Shown here: in pieces, positions 46,438 to 59,604 of the stretch
Position numbering within the stretch: position 1 is the first letter of the stretch
Layout: each line of letters begins with the position of its first letter
Assembly: GCA_003342815.1 (NCBI GenBank)
Contig: PTEX01000140.1
Location: 1-64,000 of the forward strand
Reading direction: 5' to 3'
Origin: Eudromia elegans
Taxonomy: Eukaryota; Chordata; Aves; Tinamiformes; Tinamidae
DNA length: 64,000 bases
Program-made: the position numbers and the translations under genes
The notes under the pieces: model-generated
The model's input: the letters and a program-made list of their open reading frames with translations, nothing else
Told to the model about the DNA's origin: nothing
Databases searched by the model: none

Positions 46438-49400
46438 GGTGTTCCAAGAGACAGATGTTCCAGTACAATTACTCCTTATGGATGGGCCTTGCAGCTAGTA
46501 GCTTTTTGACAGGACACGATACATCCAGAACTGCAAAGTCTAGAAGAACTAAAAAGACAAGCACGCTCTTAAGCATATGCCGAAAGCCAACAGGTAAAAT
46601 CACAAATCTGGGAAAGTGAGCTGGAAGATTTTGTATTGCCTTCTATGGGTCCAAAATCATAGTCTATGCCGATGTGGACAAGAAAGAATAGTATATGGCC
46701 ATTCCCTCTTCCTAGTCCCAGCAAGATATTTTGCATTTTGCTCCTATCTGAGAAAAGAGAGAATTTAACTTCACATACAAGACTTTATCTCCCACAAAGT
46801 CCTTAGCATGACTTGGTGGCCACACTGGCTGGGATGAGGTATATATGCTGCACATGAGTCACTTGCTGATTTGCTATGGGGATCTGCTAGCTTATCTGGG
46901 AATTTTCTTTTTGCCCCATTATTTGGGCTTTCCTTCCAGTGGAAACAAGGGTCTGGTGCTGGAGCAGAAACAGTATGTGGGCCTCAGGATCTGGGAGCTA
47001 AGACACATTTGCAGTTTGGAGAGCCTTTTTAAAAGCAGGCAATATCATTAGGCCTATTTCACTTTTTACCTACAATTGCTTCTATGCTCCTAGTATTTTA
47101 GCATCACAAGAACGTGCAGATACTGTAATCAGAGAAGTTGCTCCCGCACATTGTGAAGATCTTGGAGTAGCTTTAGACAGATCAGCTGCAGCTGCCTTGG
47201 AATTCAATGAGTTGCTGAACTAAAGAGCACATCAGCATGTTCTTCCCTTTTTCCCCCCTTTCTCTTTGCCATTCTTCCTAAAGGACCAACACCATCATCG
47301 ACAGAGAATATTTGCTAGGTCAAAATTTCTAATGAGTAGATCTTTTAAGCTCTACAGTGCTTCAGAGATTTGGGCTACATCCAGTTGGACTGTAAATCCT
47401 TAGATCTTCTGTTTTTATAACAAAAAGTAGCATTAAAATATAGGCTAAAATTTTCACTTACATGATTAACACAAATAGATATGGGTGCACATCCTCCCCT
47501 TTTGCAGAAGGCACTGTGAACACAGACACGTAGCAAATACTCATATTGGATTTGTGTTATTGACAGTGGTTAAAAGGAAAAATAAAAGAGGCTAGGGGCA
47601 GTATATTCAGTCCACACACTCAGCAGTTATATTAATAGCATTATATGAAGTATGGATGAATGGGGATTGTGAGAGGAAAGGCAGTATGCAATGTCTGCTT
47701 TCCCTCAAACCTTGGCAGTCAATCAAATGAAAACCAAATTTTACTCTTTGCAACAAAGACATATCTGTAGGCAAATAAAGTCTCTAGTACATAGAAACTG
47801 TCAATAATTTGAGACAGTAAATGCTTTTCATCATAAAATGATGACTCCAAAAGATATATTCACAAAGATAAGCCTTTCATGAAAATATCCAACTAGGATT
47901 TTTGAATCTCCTCATCCAAAGTTACTGTCATAAGAACGAAGCATTTTTGTGGCAAATTTTGGCTTTTTTCCCTTTTTGGGAAAAAGCCTTGAAACATTTT
48001 TTCCCTTTCTTTTTAATCCCTGAAAATTTTAATGGGATGGGAAAATTGTTTCCTGCCTGGCTCTCATGGTGAGTGGCTGGCAAATGGTAGCAGGAGGCGG
48101 AATGCAAACAGCTGGATTCAATCACTGCCCTTAGCAGCTCCGTGAAATGCGGCCGTGGATGCACCAGATAGTAAAAGCACCGGTAAAGGGAGTTCTTCCA
48201 GACTCCAGGCCAGGCATCTGGCACTACCGGAGTTATGAGACTATCAGGCACATCACATACCCAATTAACGGACAGATGAATCAATCACACTGAAATTAAC
48301 AGAGATGTGTAATAATCTGTGTTATCATGGTCTTTAAAGATATATGTACACTCTCCTACTGGGATTTGGTACTTCACAAAAACACCAAAACAAAACAAAA
48401 CAAAAAAGATAGGCACTATCAGGCTAGTCTGAAAATACAAGTATGTATTTCTCCAGTAAAGCTATTTTAAGAGGAGCATTACCTAGCACTTTTCTCTTGA
48501 CTAATAGGACAGTTTATAGTGGAAAATCATTACACATAAAAGAAAACACAGCTTATAAAGAAAGATGGACAGGTTCAACTTAGAAATATATGTCTTTTTT
48601 CCTTTCCATTCACCCTGCTTTCCAGAAGCCATTACTCTAAGCACGCTGCTGAAGTTAATAGCCAGGGTAAGTGTTTTCACATCATTATGTAATAGAAGTG
48701 TACTTCCAAACTCATTTTATTATTTTTCCCCAATGGCGTTCCCACACACAAGATTCCAGTTTGAATGAAAGATCAAAAAAATATGATGACACTTAAAATA
48801 AAAATTAAAAAAAAAGTCACTTCTGTTAATTTGACTTGTAGGGTTGTGTGTAGTAAATATATATATATAATAGTTTCAAAAATAATATAAAATAAGTAAA
48901 TATTAATATCAAATTAATTATATTAATGGGGCAAATTAATTGACAGGTTCTACAACTGTTTCACTTTTGCAGCTGCTCCTAGATAAGACTGAGCAAATTA
49001 CTATTCCCATGATCTCTTCAGAGCTGCACCTTCTGACACCATGGAAGACCACAGAGTGATCCCACTTTTTTTAAAAACAGTTTAATCCGAGTTGCAGTGG
49101 TGCAGAAACCTGTTTGTAAACTGCAGGGTATCTAGCAGTGTGCTCAGGATGCTTTACTACAAATCCAGGGACCCCAAAATAACTTACAGAACAGATTTAT
49201 TAATGCAGGTATGGTTTTATAGAAGTGGATTAATCATGGAAATATGGTTACACAAGTATATATGGTTCCATGTAAAATGTGGAAAATAAATGTGCAAGAA
49301 TGGGAACTAAAAAAACAATTTAGCTATAGCAACTAAACCTTTTGATTTAATGGGAAAAAGCTTTATAAGTAGGAGGAAATAATACAATTTCCTGCTTGAG

Positions 49401-50923
49401 TAATGCAAATCTCTGTAAAGAGGTCTAATGATAACTGAAGCTAAGATACAGTAGCTATTTTTTTTTTTCCTGCAAGTGTTACACCAGAGAGCTTAAAGAG
49501 GCCTTCCAGTACATGCCATTGAAAAAGCAGGAAAATAATGTTTCAGTTAGGCAGGCTTCCTTAACTTCCTTATATGAGTAAATGTTAGGATATCTTAGAA
49601 TTTCTCTTCTACCCTTCGTTAAAATGTAAGGTATAAAGAATTAAAAATTGTTAACAATCAGATCAGCTCTTATTTGATGCTAGTGTGTGTAGCACACTTG
49701 ATAAAATAATATAACACTGGAATTACAGCAATAGTAAGACTCTCTTGCTTGTTAGGCTTGTTAAACTAAACAAAAGTGGAGTAAAACATAAACAGCGCAG
49801 GCAGTCACAGAGATCGTATTGAACTGACTTTCCTGTATAATTCACATTCTTCTCTAATCCTCATCAGTGGTCTTATACTTTACAAATAAATGCTACTTGA
49901 AACATATTTTGTTTTTTTACTCCTCCTTAGTCCCTCCTTTTCCTAGACAGAGAAGGAGAAAAACAACCCCAAAAGGGAGAGTAGGAAGATATAAGCAAGA
50001 GATCTGGAGATACAGAGTGATCTCTTTTGACAAGGAGATTGCTTATTACATGCAAAAAGCAGTTCAGATGAGTAACGGAGGTAATTTCCTCACAAACATG
50101 GTCAGTGTATTTTCCACATCTCACATGCATCTACCATGTATTATTTCAGGAGAATGCTTTTTATCACATTTATGTGAGAGTCCTAACAAATCACATCTCA
50201 CTTTTTGCATTCAACTCTTTAAACAGCATTTCCATGGGGCTTTAGAGGCCTGAAGTACATCACAGAAAATAATTAACCAATTCACTGCTCTCAAAAGAAT
50301 GAGATGCCAAAAGTATATGCACACTCTGCTGCCCTGGGAATGAAGTTAGCAGGTCCTCCCACTATCCTAATTACTACAGAATAGCCACTTAAACCGGCTG
50401 TAATCCTTCTGCAGAGAGAGATCTGATTACATATTGAGTACTAATGACTATAAATAACTCCAGGTGTTTATTCCTACTTAAAACTATTTTGAATTAATGT
50501 CTAGGCAGAATAGGAGCATCATTTTGCTAGATCTTAAGAAATATATGGCATTAACAGAGTCCCACACAGCAACATTGTATTAAAAATATGATAAACAACA
50601 GAGGAAAAATGAGAAATACAGCTTTTATAATCTGAGATTAATGTATTTTCATTGGTACAAAGTGACAATTAGACCCTCTATCCTCAACATACTGGTGACC
50701 ATTCATTTGCTTCTTTGATTTCAGGAGTGCTATACTTAATTTTTCTACACATAATTTTGAATATGTTTATTTAGAGACTGCATTACAAATGGTAATGGTT
50801 TGTATCACCACATAATTCAGAAATATAATGCAATACTGAAATGCCTTCCCATTTCCCCTTTGAAAGACTGCAACTCTTTAAAAGGCATATTTCAAAGCAA
50901 GAAAAGCAAGTTGCAAGGTTTTT

Positions 50924-50969
50924 TATATATATATATATATATACACACATATATATACACACATATATG
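50924..50969. repeat. (TA)n / (CA)n microsatellite
   Basis: (TA) repeats of about ten units followed by alternating ACACAC and ATATAT blocks. Likely length-polymorphic. Confidence 0.92.
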
Positions 50970-51577
50970 AGAGTAAACAAACCAGTAAGGAATGGAAGGA
51001 AAAAATAAGTTTTCTATGATCATTAGGAAATTCAACGTAGATATTTAACATTCTTAACTTGGAATCCTACCTATAATATTCCCTATTTTCCTGATTACAT
51101 GCTGCTCTAACTTGTGAGATCAGCATGCAAAATGTACTGAGAGGGCAGAAAAACATTGCAGAACAGCAAAGCAACACTACTATTACTCCAATTTTACAGT
51201 AAATTACATGCGTTTATGCAATAAAGCACTCTTAAAAAAATAACTTAACCAGGCCTGAAAACAGTGTTGGAATGTAAAACCAAGAGACACCTGTACATTT
51301 CTTAACCCCCTCCTGAATACTTAAATGTTTAACTACAAGGGAAGTCTATCAGCCTCTTTAAGTTTCTAATTATCCTACCACATATATGCTATATGCTGAG
51401 CCCAGAGTGAAGATTTTGACAATATTAAAATACTTTCATATAGTTTAGGACTTCAAGGACTTCAGAAAGATACTCGTTATTATCAAGAAAGATAATGCTA
51501 TTGGACGACTTTCCTCTTAGTATTTCACTGAGTGGACATGCCTTTAGCAAGATAAATACAACAGCCCATTTTTTCCT

Positions 51578-51593
51578 AAAAAAAAAAAAAAAA
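51578..51593. repeat. Poly-A tract
   Basis: Sixteen A residues. Confidence 0.88.
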
Positions 51594-52155
51594 GAACAAA
51601 ACTGCCCAAATGAAAACAAAAGCCTGCTTAGCCTATTCTACAACCTGCATGCAATTCTACAAATTGCATCGCCTGTACAAGCAAGGACTTGTTAAAGATC
51701 TTAATGGCAGCTAATATCTAAAGAACCTTTTGTCATACATAGACCTCTTGTCAAACGGTACTACACCATTTCTACTTATTACCGTTAAAATGAAACCACA
51801 ATAATGGGATCAGGCACTTACAGATAGACAATGGTGAATATTGTTAAAGAAAAAAAAATGAAATAACTTAAAATGTTCCCTCCTAGTATTGTGAGACCAT
51901 TAATCTGAGACACTGTTCCAAAGTATTATATGACGCTATGCAAAACAAACCAAAATCTGCAGATTCTTTAAAAAGAAAAAAGTAATAATCAAGGAGAGAA
52001 GCCAGGACAAAATTGGATTTTCTGAGAAGGAAAAAGTTTTGTGGTCAAGACTCAACGATTTGCAGCCGAGAAATCTGAGTTTTATTCCCAGATCTTCCAC
52101 AGATGCCTTGTCTCTCTCAAAAACATCTTTTCAAAACTGCAATTTGAAGAAATGA

Positions 52156-52195
52156 ATTTATTTATTTATTTATTTATTTAAAAAAAAAAAAAAAA
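52156..52195. repeat. (TTTA)n followed by poly-A
   Basis: Six TTTA units directly followed by sixteen A residues. A plain simple repeat. Confidence 0.92.
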
Positions 52196-53414
52196 GGACT
52201 TGTGCTAATGTAAATTCTTTGTTACTCTAACTGCCGTCGTGGATACCCACTTGAAATCCCTGTCCAACAGTAGCAAGTTCACTGGATGTCACAACGTCCT
52301 GTGTTGTGAGTGGTGTTTGCACCCATTAGCCTCCAGCTGCCAGCCTCTATATTTCTACCAGGTACCCAAACACCACAGAGATTAGGAATATGCAAATACT
52401 AGGATTAGGAATATCCTATTGCAAAATCAGCCACAATGCTAACAAGTATGACGCGAAAACGGAGTTCCTGTATAGTTAAGGATATCTGTGAATTATATTT
52501 GTTTTAAATTTTAAGCTAAATGTGTTAGGCACATCCTTGTCTGAAATTGCGATCTTCTGGGGAAAACAGAAAATCCTTAATGCTGAATGTGATGCCAAGC
52601 ACTTTGTGTGGAACTACGACTTCCAGGGCTTTCACTCATCTAGTATGTGATCTCTTATTCACTTGAGCTTAGAAATATTCTGTAATTTTCAAATCAGTTC
52701 TGGAAGTTCTTAACTTTCATTTCTTGAGACTTTTAAAAACTGAACTTTGCTAACGATCAAACTGAATCATTTGCAGTAAGGATACCTAGTTTCTTCCTTT
52801 AATCTTAGGAATTTCCCTTCTCTCTTTCTTTTGGCTGAGCAGAGAGTGTATTTTGGAAGATGAATACTTTCCAGTGTTTCCACCACGCACCAAGAAGAGT
52901 TGCCAAAGAGAGAAACACAAAGGTCTCTGCTCCTCTCCAGCTACCCAGCTGTCCTGATAATAAGTTTAAAATTACAAAGATAAGTAGTGTGTTTTGCTGA
53001 AGAACAAAAGTGGCTTTCTAAGCTATTTAGGAAAAAAATCTGCAAAGAATATATAAGCTTAGGTTTCATCAAAATTAATTAATAAATATTCTGCATTTTA
53101 GAGATCATATGAAAATGCCCGTACCTCCTCTACTAATTTGAGATAGTAATGAATAATCCTTGATTTTCAGGACTGTATTTCAGTGAGCAGTTCAGCCTCA
53201 TTGTAAGACGATTGCATAAATATAAGTAAAACACGGCTTGTCTGAATATAAACAGAAAGAGCCTCTGATGTTATAGTTTATTAGACTTTGAAAATTAGGT
53301 AAATAAATATCTTTTGCTGTGCATTAAAGAGATGACATCTGGGCAAGATTCCTAGGCTGAAAAAAAAGTTAAAAGCAAAAATTATGAAAAGTAGTCAGTT
53401 GTCCTTCCAATAAT

Positions 53415-53441
53415 AAAAAAAAAAAAAAAAAAAAAAAAAAA
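53415..53441. repeat. Long poly-A tract
   Basis: Twenty-seven consecutive A residues, the longest homopolymer in the window. The DNA upstream (minus-strand T-tail reading downstream as well) does not look like a processed gene copy. Confidence 0.92.
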
Positions 53442-55911
53442 GACTCATGTCTGCAGATACAACACTGCTTACTGAAAAGAGAATAACTTGACATAATGCC
53501 AGAATTTCCAGTGGTGTCTTCTATCACATGGACTGTTCTTATTTAGTGTTCTTTCTATTGTGCACTGTTCTGAAATGATCTAATTAAATGGAGAATGATA
53601 ACAACGCCATAAAACTCTGGGCAAAAGGGTTAGGAGGAAAAGAAAGACTTTTTCTCTGTAAAATTCTATGGATAGTTGCTGTCATTGATCAGAGTATCAG
53701 GTTGGTCCGAACCTATTTAGCCTGCATGCTTGAGAGAATCAGGCTTAATGAAACATGAAACAGGTGAGTCCACCATTGCACTATCATTAAGACGAGCGAT
53801 GGGGAAATATATGCCTGAGCCTGATCCTGACTTACATTCACTATGATAACTGCGTACGTTTTAGCTGAAAGCTCTAAATCTTGTGAACACCTTGTGCTGA
53901 ACAAACGATTTCTCATATTGTACATTTTGTTCAAAAGACTAAGAAAAAAATGAAATGCTGCAAATGTATTTAATCCTCAAATGTATTCACTCAACCATTA
54001 CTGCTGATAATTTCTGTTTGTTATTGGTAAGCTGATACTGATACCAACAAACTCAAAATATATTAATGTATTATTCTGACTGGTGTCTTATTCTGACTGT
54101 GTTATTTTTCAGGCAATATTTTGGATGATTGCAGTTCAGAAATCCCTTTTTCAGCCTAAATACTTCCTTTCATCATGCAGCTAACTGCAGTTCTCAAAGA
54201 TATTAAAATATATATGACTGCTTAACACTCACCATTTCAAAGGTTTAAAGACTGTTTAAAAAGGAGATTTTCTCTCTCCTTCTTCCTAGATTATTCTCTA
54301 GGAGCGTTTTCTTTATACTGTGAGTTAATAAATCGGGTCTTAAGAATGTAGAAAATATTCACAAAAAATGTATCCATAAAGAGTAGAAGAAAATCTCATT
54401 TTAGAAACACTTTTGAAATAGTTGATTACAGAAAGAGTTCTTTCTGTAGAGAAGGGATTCAGGACTGAGCAGTTTAAAGCAGTCAACATGTAGAAGCAGT
54501 TTGGCTGATCATCTAAAGCGATCTTATATTTTACCGGGTGCTCACTATAGCAATATAAAAGCAAGTAAGACCACCACCTACATGTATTTTCTTTCTCTTC
54601 TCCTTCTGATACTTTCTAAAACAAAGACCTAGAAATATTTTTCATGGTTTTAGGTGCCTGCTGCTTTCCCAGCTGTAACCACAGAGCAAAGCGACATTAA
54701 GTGTTTCAACACAGCAACCGTGCCGAGCAGCACAGAAGCAGCACAGATTTCAGCCACTGTAACAAATCAGTTGGATGGACATTTCTGCTGCTTCATAATG
54801 CAAATAAAAACAAAAAACTGTATCCAAAAAGCTTTCATGGCAAGAAATGTTTTTCTTATATTCCAGGTAGAGTTTTGGAAGGCAATTTCATAGCAGGGCC
54901 TGGTTATACCTCACAATGACAGTAACAAGATTTTTATCAAACACTTTTCTGAAATTAAAAAAAAAAAAGAATTGGGCAAAATTAGAAATTAGATAGGGTT
55001 GCAAGACATCTTGTCTGCAAAACTTTGATGGCTGGATTTCAGGCTTCTACTTACTACTTATCTGAAATCCCAGTGACTTGAGGAACACGTGTGTCAGCTA
55101 AATGGTTCTAGTTTAGTATTGCTTTCTCTTCCAAAGCACACAACAAACCATCACAGATGTTAAAAATTTCTAAAATTTCATGCAGTTCACGCTCTTCTGA
55201 ATTCTTTCTTGTGGAAGATCTTAGACACTTTATTTAGTATTTTGGTCTTGCTCTGCAGGAAATACAGACATAAAATGAAAAAAAGATTTTTTGACATCTG
55301 TGCCTCTCCTGAGGCTTTGCACATTATTTACTGAGCAAATAGTTTTTTGGTTTTTTCTTTTTCCTCTTTTTAAATTAAACACCAGCAGATATTGAGAAGA
55401 AGGATTGTCTCTTATAATTATTTGGTATTTTTTTTCTTTCAGTGCTTAAAAATATGTGTCTAACACCTTTAGTTGAACCAGAATTCTGCTCCAAATGGAC
55501 AGGATATACTTTTAGCCCTGAAGCCCGCTCCAGGTCACGAGGAAGTAAATGGAAATCCGAACAGCAAGATTTCAGTGGCAGCTAGATGGAGTCTATGATG
55601 TGCACACTAATGGCTTTCTTTAACTAGTGCCAAGGACAGTGAATCATTTGTTTCAAAGCCAGTTATTTTTAGATTATAAGCAACATGGCATTATTTTGAA
55701 AACATGTACACACTAAGACATGGCTGGGAACCAGAGACATGATAGTGCGATAGTAAAGGCATCCGCGCGGGATCAGCTCCTCCCGTTCCCGCAGACTGTC
55801 TGTACGGCATTAGGCAGCTTCCTCCAGCCCAGAGCCACAGCCCATCAATCCAGATGGCCTGTGTGAGCTGCGAGGGAGGCCGGGGCTGTCACTGCAGTGG
55901 AGCTACAGCAG

Positions 55912-55971
55912 TCAAACCACCTGAGGATCTGCCTAATAAAGTAAAACCACCTGAGGATCCGTCTAGTCAGC
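55912..55971. repeat. 30-base tandem duplication, two copies
   Basis: The block AAACCACCTGAGGATCTGCCTA recurs 30 bases later as AAACCACCTGAGGATCCGTCTA. It follows a moderately CpG-rich stretch (55760-55910). Confidence 0.9.
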
Positions 55972-56454
55972 ACGCAGATTCCCTTGCTGCGTTTGTGTGC
56001 GTCTTTGTGCATTAAAATAAAAAAGTCAAAGCCTTAAGAGGGGCATATCTTCAGAAGAGGAAAACGCAGAACTTAATCCTTTTCAGTAGTACACTACATT
56101 GTAGCAAACTCTGGGGAGCTACCGGGATGATGGAAAACTATCAATATGAATCAATCGGGAATAATTTAAAATCTTTTCAAAATAGCATATACATAACGGT
56201 TGGACATTACTGCTATCAGTTATGTAAGTTATCTGCAAAGAATACCACCGGAAATGGAAATAAAGGGAAAACATCAAAAAAGAAAACAATAGAGAAAGAG
56301 ACATCAGCTTGATGCAATATTTTCTCTAATTGACTCTATCTGTCAAAAACAAGCCTTTTAGTAGATTATAAAGAATAGAAGCATCAAAACCAACAAGCTA
56401 AAATAGTTTAGAGTAGAAGATTTTGTCACTGAGGAAGGGTAATCTTCTAAGGCT

Positions 56455-56478
56455 CTTTGTTTGTTTGTTTGTTTGTAT
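56455..56478. repeat. (TTTG)n microsatellite
   Basis: Five TTTG units with one variant at the end. Confidence 0.9.
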
Positions 56479-59392
56479 GTTTTCTGTGTACCTTGCTCTT
56501 CCATCAGGCAAGCAAGCAGGGATCGGTGACATAACTTATGCCTGCTTAGGTATAGAAAATGTTTATGCCTTTCTTTTGGCTTGTGCAGAAAAAAAACAGC
56601 TGACCTTCCGCAGTCATTACAGAAATAGTCATAGTAAGAGGTTCAGCAGCACTTTCACACTCTCCTGGATGAGAAAAGATTGAACTACAAGAGCTGTTCA
56701 GTATTCCAGCTGTAAGAAGAAAGCAGGCAAAGCAGAATATCTTCCCCTTATCCTGTAGGCAATAAGCAGCATAGGCAATTTTCTTTGAGACTTGTATGGA
56801 ATTTACAGTAGTGCAAGCTTTCACTTGTAAATCCAGTCCCTGAATCCCCATAACATATCATTGTAATTCAGCCTTCTACCATTTTCAGTGAAGCCAGAAG
56901 TATGCACGCAGTTGAGGTTTTTAATCAAAGAAAAAGATTCCAGACTGGAAAGTTTAAATAAAAATGAGAAGCCTTATTTTTAATTATATATATTACTAGA
57001 ACTGCACAAATCAGGATTCCCAAGAGAAGCAGCTTGTAACTACTTGAGTGTCCTAAGGACATTTGGGAGTCTCTGCTCCTCTAAGTGGATAGAGAGAAAC
57101 TTAAGTCTTCATCCCCTTAGAGGTAGATTTTTGAAATGTGGATTTGATCTGAGTTCTTTTAGATTTTTTTCTGTAGACCTATTAGTCCATCTTAGCTTAA
57201 GGCTGTCACTCCCCAAGTGTTTTTTATTCCTATAGGATCTCTAAAACCTAAAGATTTTTCTGCTTTGGATATGTATAGGAAGCCGAAATCCCATCCCTCT
57301 TTATAGCACTTTTTAAACAAGGTAGAAGCACAATCCTATAAAGTTTATAAACAAACTATTTTAGAGTTATCTTGTGTAGGTTATAGTTTTGCAACTAGAA
57401 ATAGGCATGCATGTATCAGGTAAACGTGTATTTTGAGTCTTGAGTCTTTACATACTTATGAGACTGATTAGTGCTCTGCTCCTCCTCTGGCCACAGTTTT
57501 CAAATCAGCTGCAAATTTCCTATTTCAAAGACTTGTCCGTGCCTGCCCACTTGTTCAAAAATCAGCAAAACAGGCTCTCGGGTCAGCAGCTAACAATGGT
57601 AACTTCTGGGGTTTTTTTGTAATTCCAGACCGCATCTTGCATTCCTAAAACACAATAGGGATTTTAGATACTCAAATCTTCTTACTTGCACAAGAATAAA
57701 AAAGCAACATGCTGTCAGCATGTTTTCCTCTGTTTTTGAACTTAGTGATTCGAACACTTTCAAGAAATTCCCCAAGGTGATGTGCTTAAAAAAACAGGGG
57801 GTCGATTCTGCTGTTTCTTTCTTACAGATAACTTTAATGGACTGGAAATACTGCTCATACTAAAATAACATTTTTTTGGCAGGTTAACAGCAACTAGAGC
57901 TTCTTGGAAGGTTGTTTGGTTTTGCTAGCAGTTTAAAAGCTAGGTACTAAGGTTGACTTCTCACATATTTCAGTTTGTTTCCCAACTGCCCCCTGGAAAC
58001 ACACACACATACGCCCATTAAACCCAGGCTCCCCTGCTATCACTGCTGACGTCCCAGCCAGAGAAGGGATGGACCATGATCTGTGCTGGATCCTGGTCAG
58101 ATCTGGTTGAAGAGGGCCAACAGGCTCCAAAGATATCACAGGGAATGCTGAAAGCTGCATGATCATGGTTCCCTGAGGAAATGGGGCTAAAAATATTCAG
58201 CAATTCCTTCAGATCCACTGAAGAACAAAAGAAAGAAAACAGAAAAATGAGGTAAGGTCGAGCCCTTGCCCTGGCTTTGACAAGCACAAAGCCTCAGATC
58301 TTCATTTTCATGGAGATCCAGTGAAGCATGGGGAATGCAACACACATCAAATGAGTCTGAAGCAAATCCTAACAGCAGCAACAGCTCACTGGTACTTAAC
58401 AGCCTGATCTGGAAACTTCAGCTACTGCAGAGGCACCAATACACCTTTTGGCATAACATCCCTTCCCACCTTTCCATTTCTTCCAGATAATGAGAAAAAG
58501 TTAGCAGGTTCCCCAAATGAAAGGAGAATGGTGACTGTGTCGGAGCAAACAGGAACAACATGTTACATTTTGGTTCCTTAGCATCTTTCACTCACGACAT
58601 TTTGCTGCTAAATTGAATGCATTCAGTAGAAATCTTTCCCCTCTGAAAATGTCACCATGACTGATGACACAATTGCAGAAGATAAACATCACAAAACACA
58701 GTCAGGAGAGACCCAGGGAATATGTGTTAACTTTGATGTAAGCCTTTCATGGCATACATAAAAATAAATGATCTCAGAAGTTAATACCAGTCACTGAGCA
58801 CATATAGGTGAAATCACAAGCGCCATCAGTGAGTTATAGATCGGCATTTGAGTAGCAGGGCCTGTGTAATAGCATTGTATAAATCACATTTACATAATCC
58901 AGCTGTGCTTCTCTGCACATATCTCTGCAAAGCGTCATTTCATTATCAAAGCTGCTTCTGCCTGTGACTTGTAAATCTTGCAGGAGGGGCCTGCTGAGAG
59001 GCAGGGCTGAGTGCAACGTGACTCTGCCACGCTAATTAGCGGGCAGGCAGGCTCACTCTCAAAGAAAACGTCAATCTTTGTGATCAGAGAAATTGCTGCA
59101 CTGGCATTTTCTTTATTAGCTAAAGAAAGCCACTTTGCAGTCATTCTTTCCTTTAAATGCCAAATTACAGCATGCTCCCTGGTTCTGGTCATTTACTCTA
59201 GCTCATCCCTCTCTGTATTAGCTAGATCACTACATACCTTTCCTCATTTATTCCTTTTTAAAAGAAAAATTTTATAAAATAACTTTATAATAGATATATA
59301 CCTATACAAGTATAATAGATAAATAACTTTATAAAGACGTATGATTTAATACACCTTTTATCACAAATAATAAAATAAAGCACAGACAAACT

Positions 59393-59460
59393 AAGGCATA
59401 AAACAAATTAAGTTGTAAGGCAAATTAAGACATAAGACATTAAGCCACAAGACATTTTGG
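59393..59460. repeat. Degenerate short-unit repeat
   Basis: Loose copies of AAGGCA(TA)AAACAAATTAAG, AAGGCAAATTAAG, ACATAAGACATTAAG and CCACAAGACATT follow each other. The units differ in length, so this is an old, decayed array. Confidence 0.6.
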
Positions 59461-59576
59461 AAAGTAATCACATTACAACAAAAGCTTAGGAAAGAGAAGG
59501 AGAAAGGAGAATAGTATAAGGCAGAGATTGGTTAACATATCAGGGAGAATGCAAGGCCTAGACCGTAACAGAGTGG

Positions 59577-59604
59577 ATTAATGGATACATTAATATCCAT
59601 TAAT
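59577..59604. repeat. Perfect 11-base inverted repeat
   Basis: ATTAATGGATA and its exact complement TATCCATTAAT flank a 6-base loop (CATTAA). It could form a small cruciform or hairpin. The TAAT cores also resemble homeodomain sites. Confidence 0.8.

Larger units (their letters stand above)
45389..53414. other. Gene-less AT-rich DNA
   Basis: No exon or named interspersed repeat was supported. Contents are several homopolymers and microsatellites (46418-46437, 50924-50969, 51578-51593, 52156-52195) and a small 23-base duplication at 52379-52424. The segment 48060-48310 is comparatively GC-rich and repeat-free, with homeodomain-like AATTA and TGAATCAATCA motifs near 48270-48290. Confidence 0.5.

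Noticed and set aside
53415..53441. Long poly-A as the tail of a processed pseudogene
   Set aside because: The sequence upstream shows no recognisable mRNA-like content or polyadenylation arrangement with flanking duplications.
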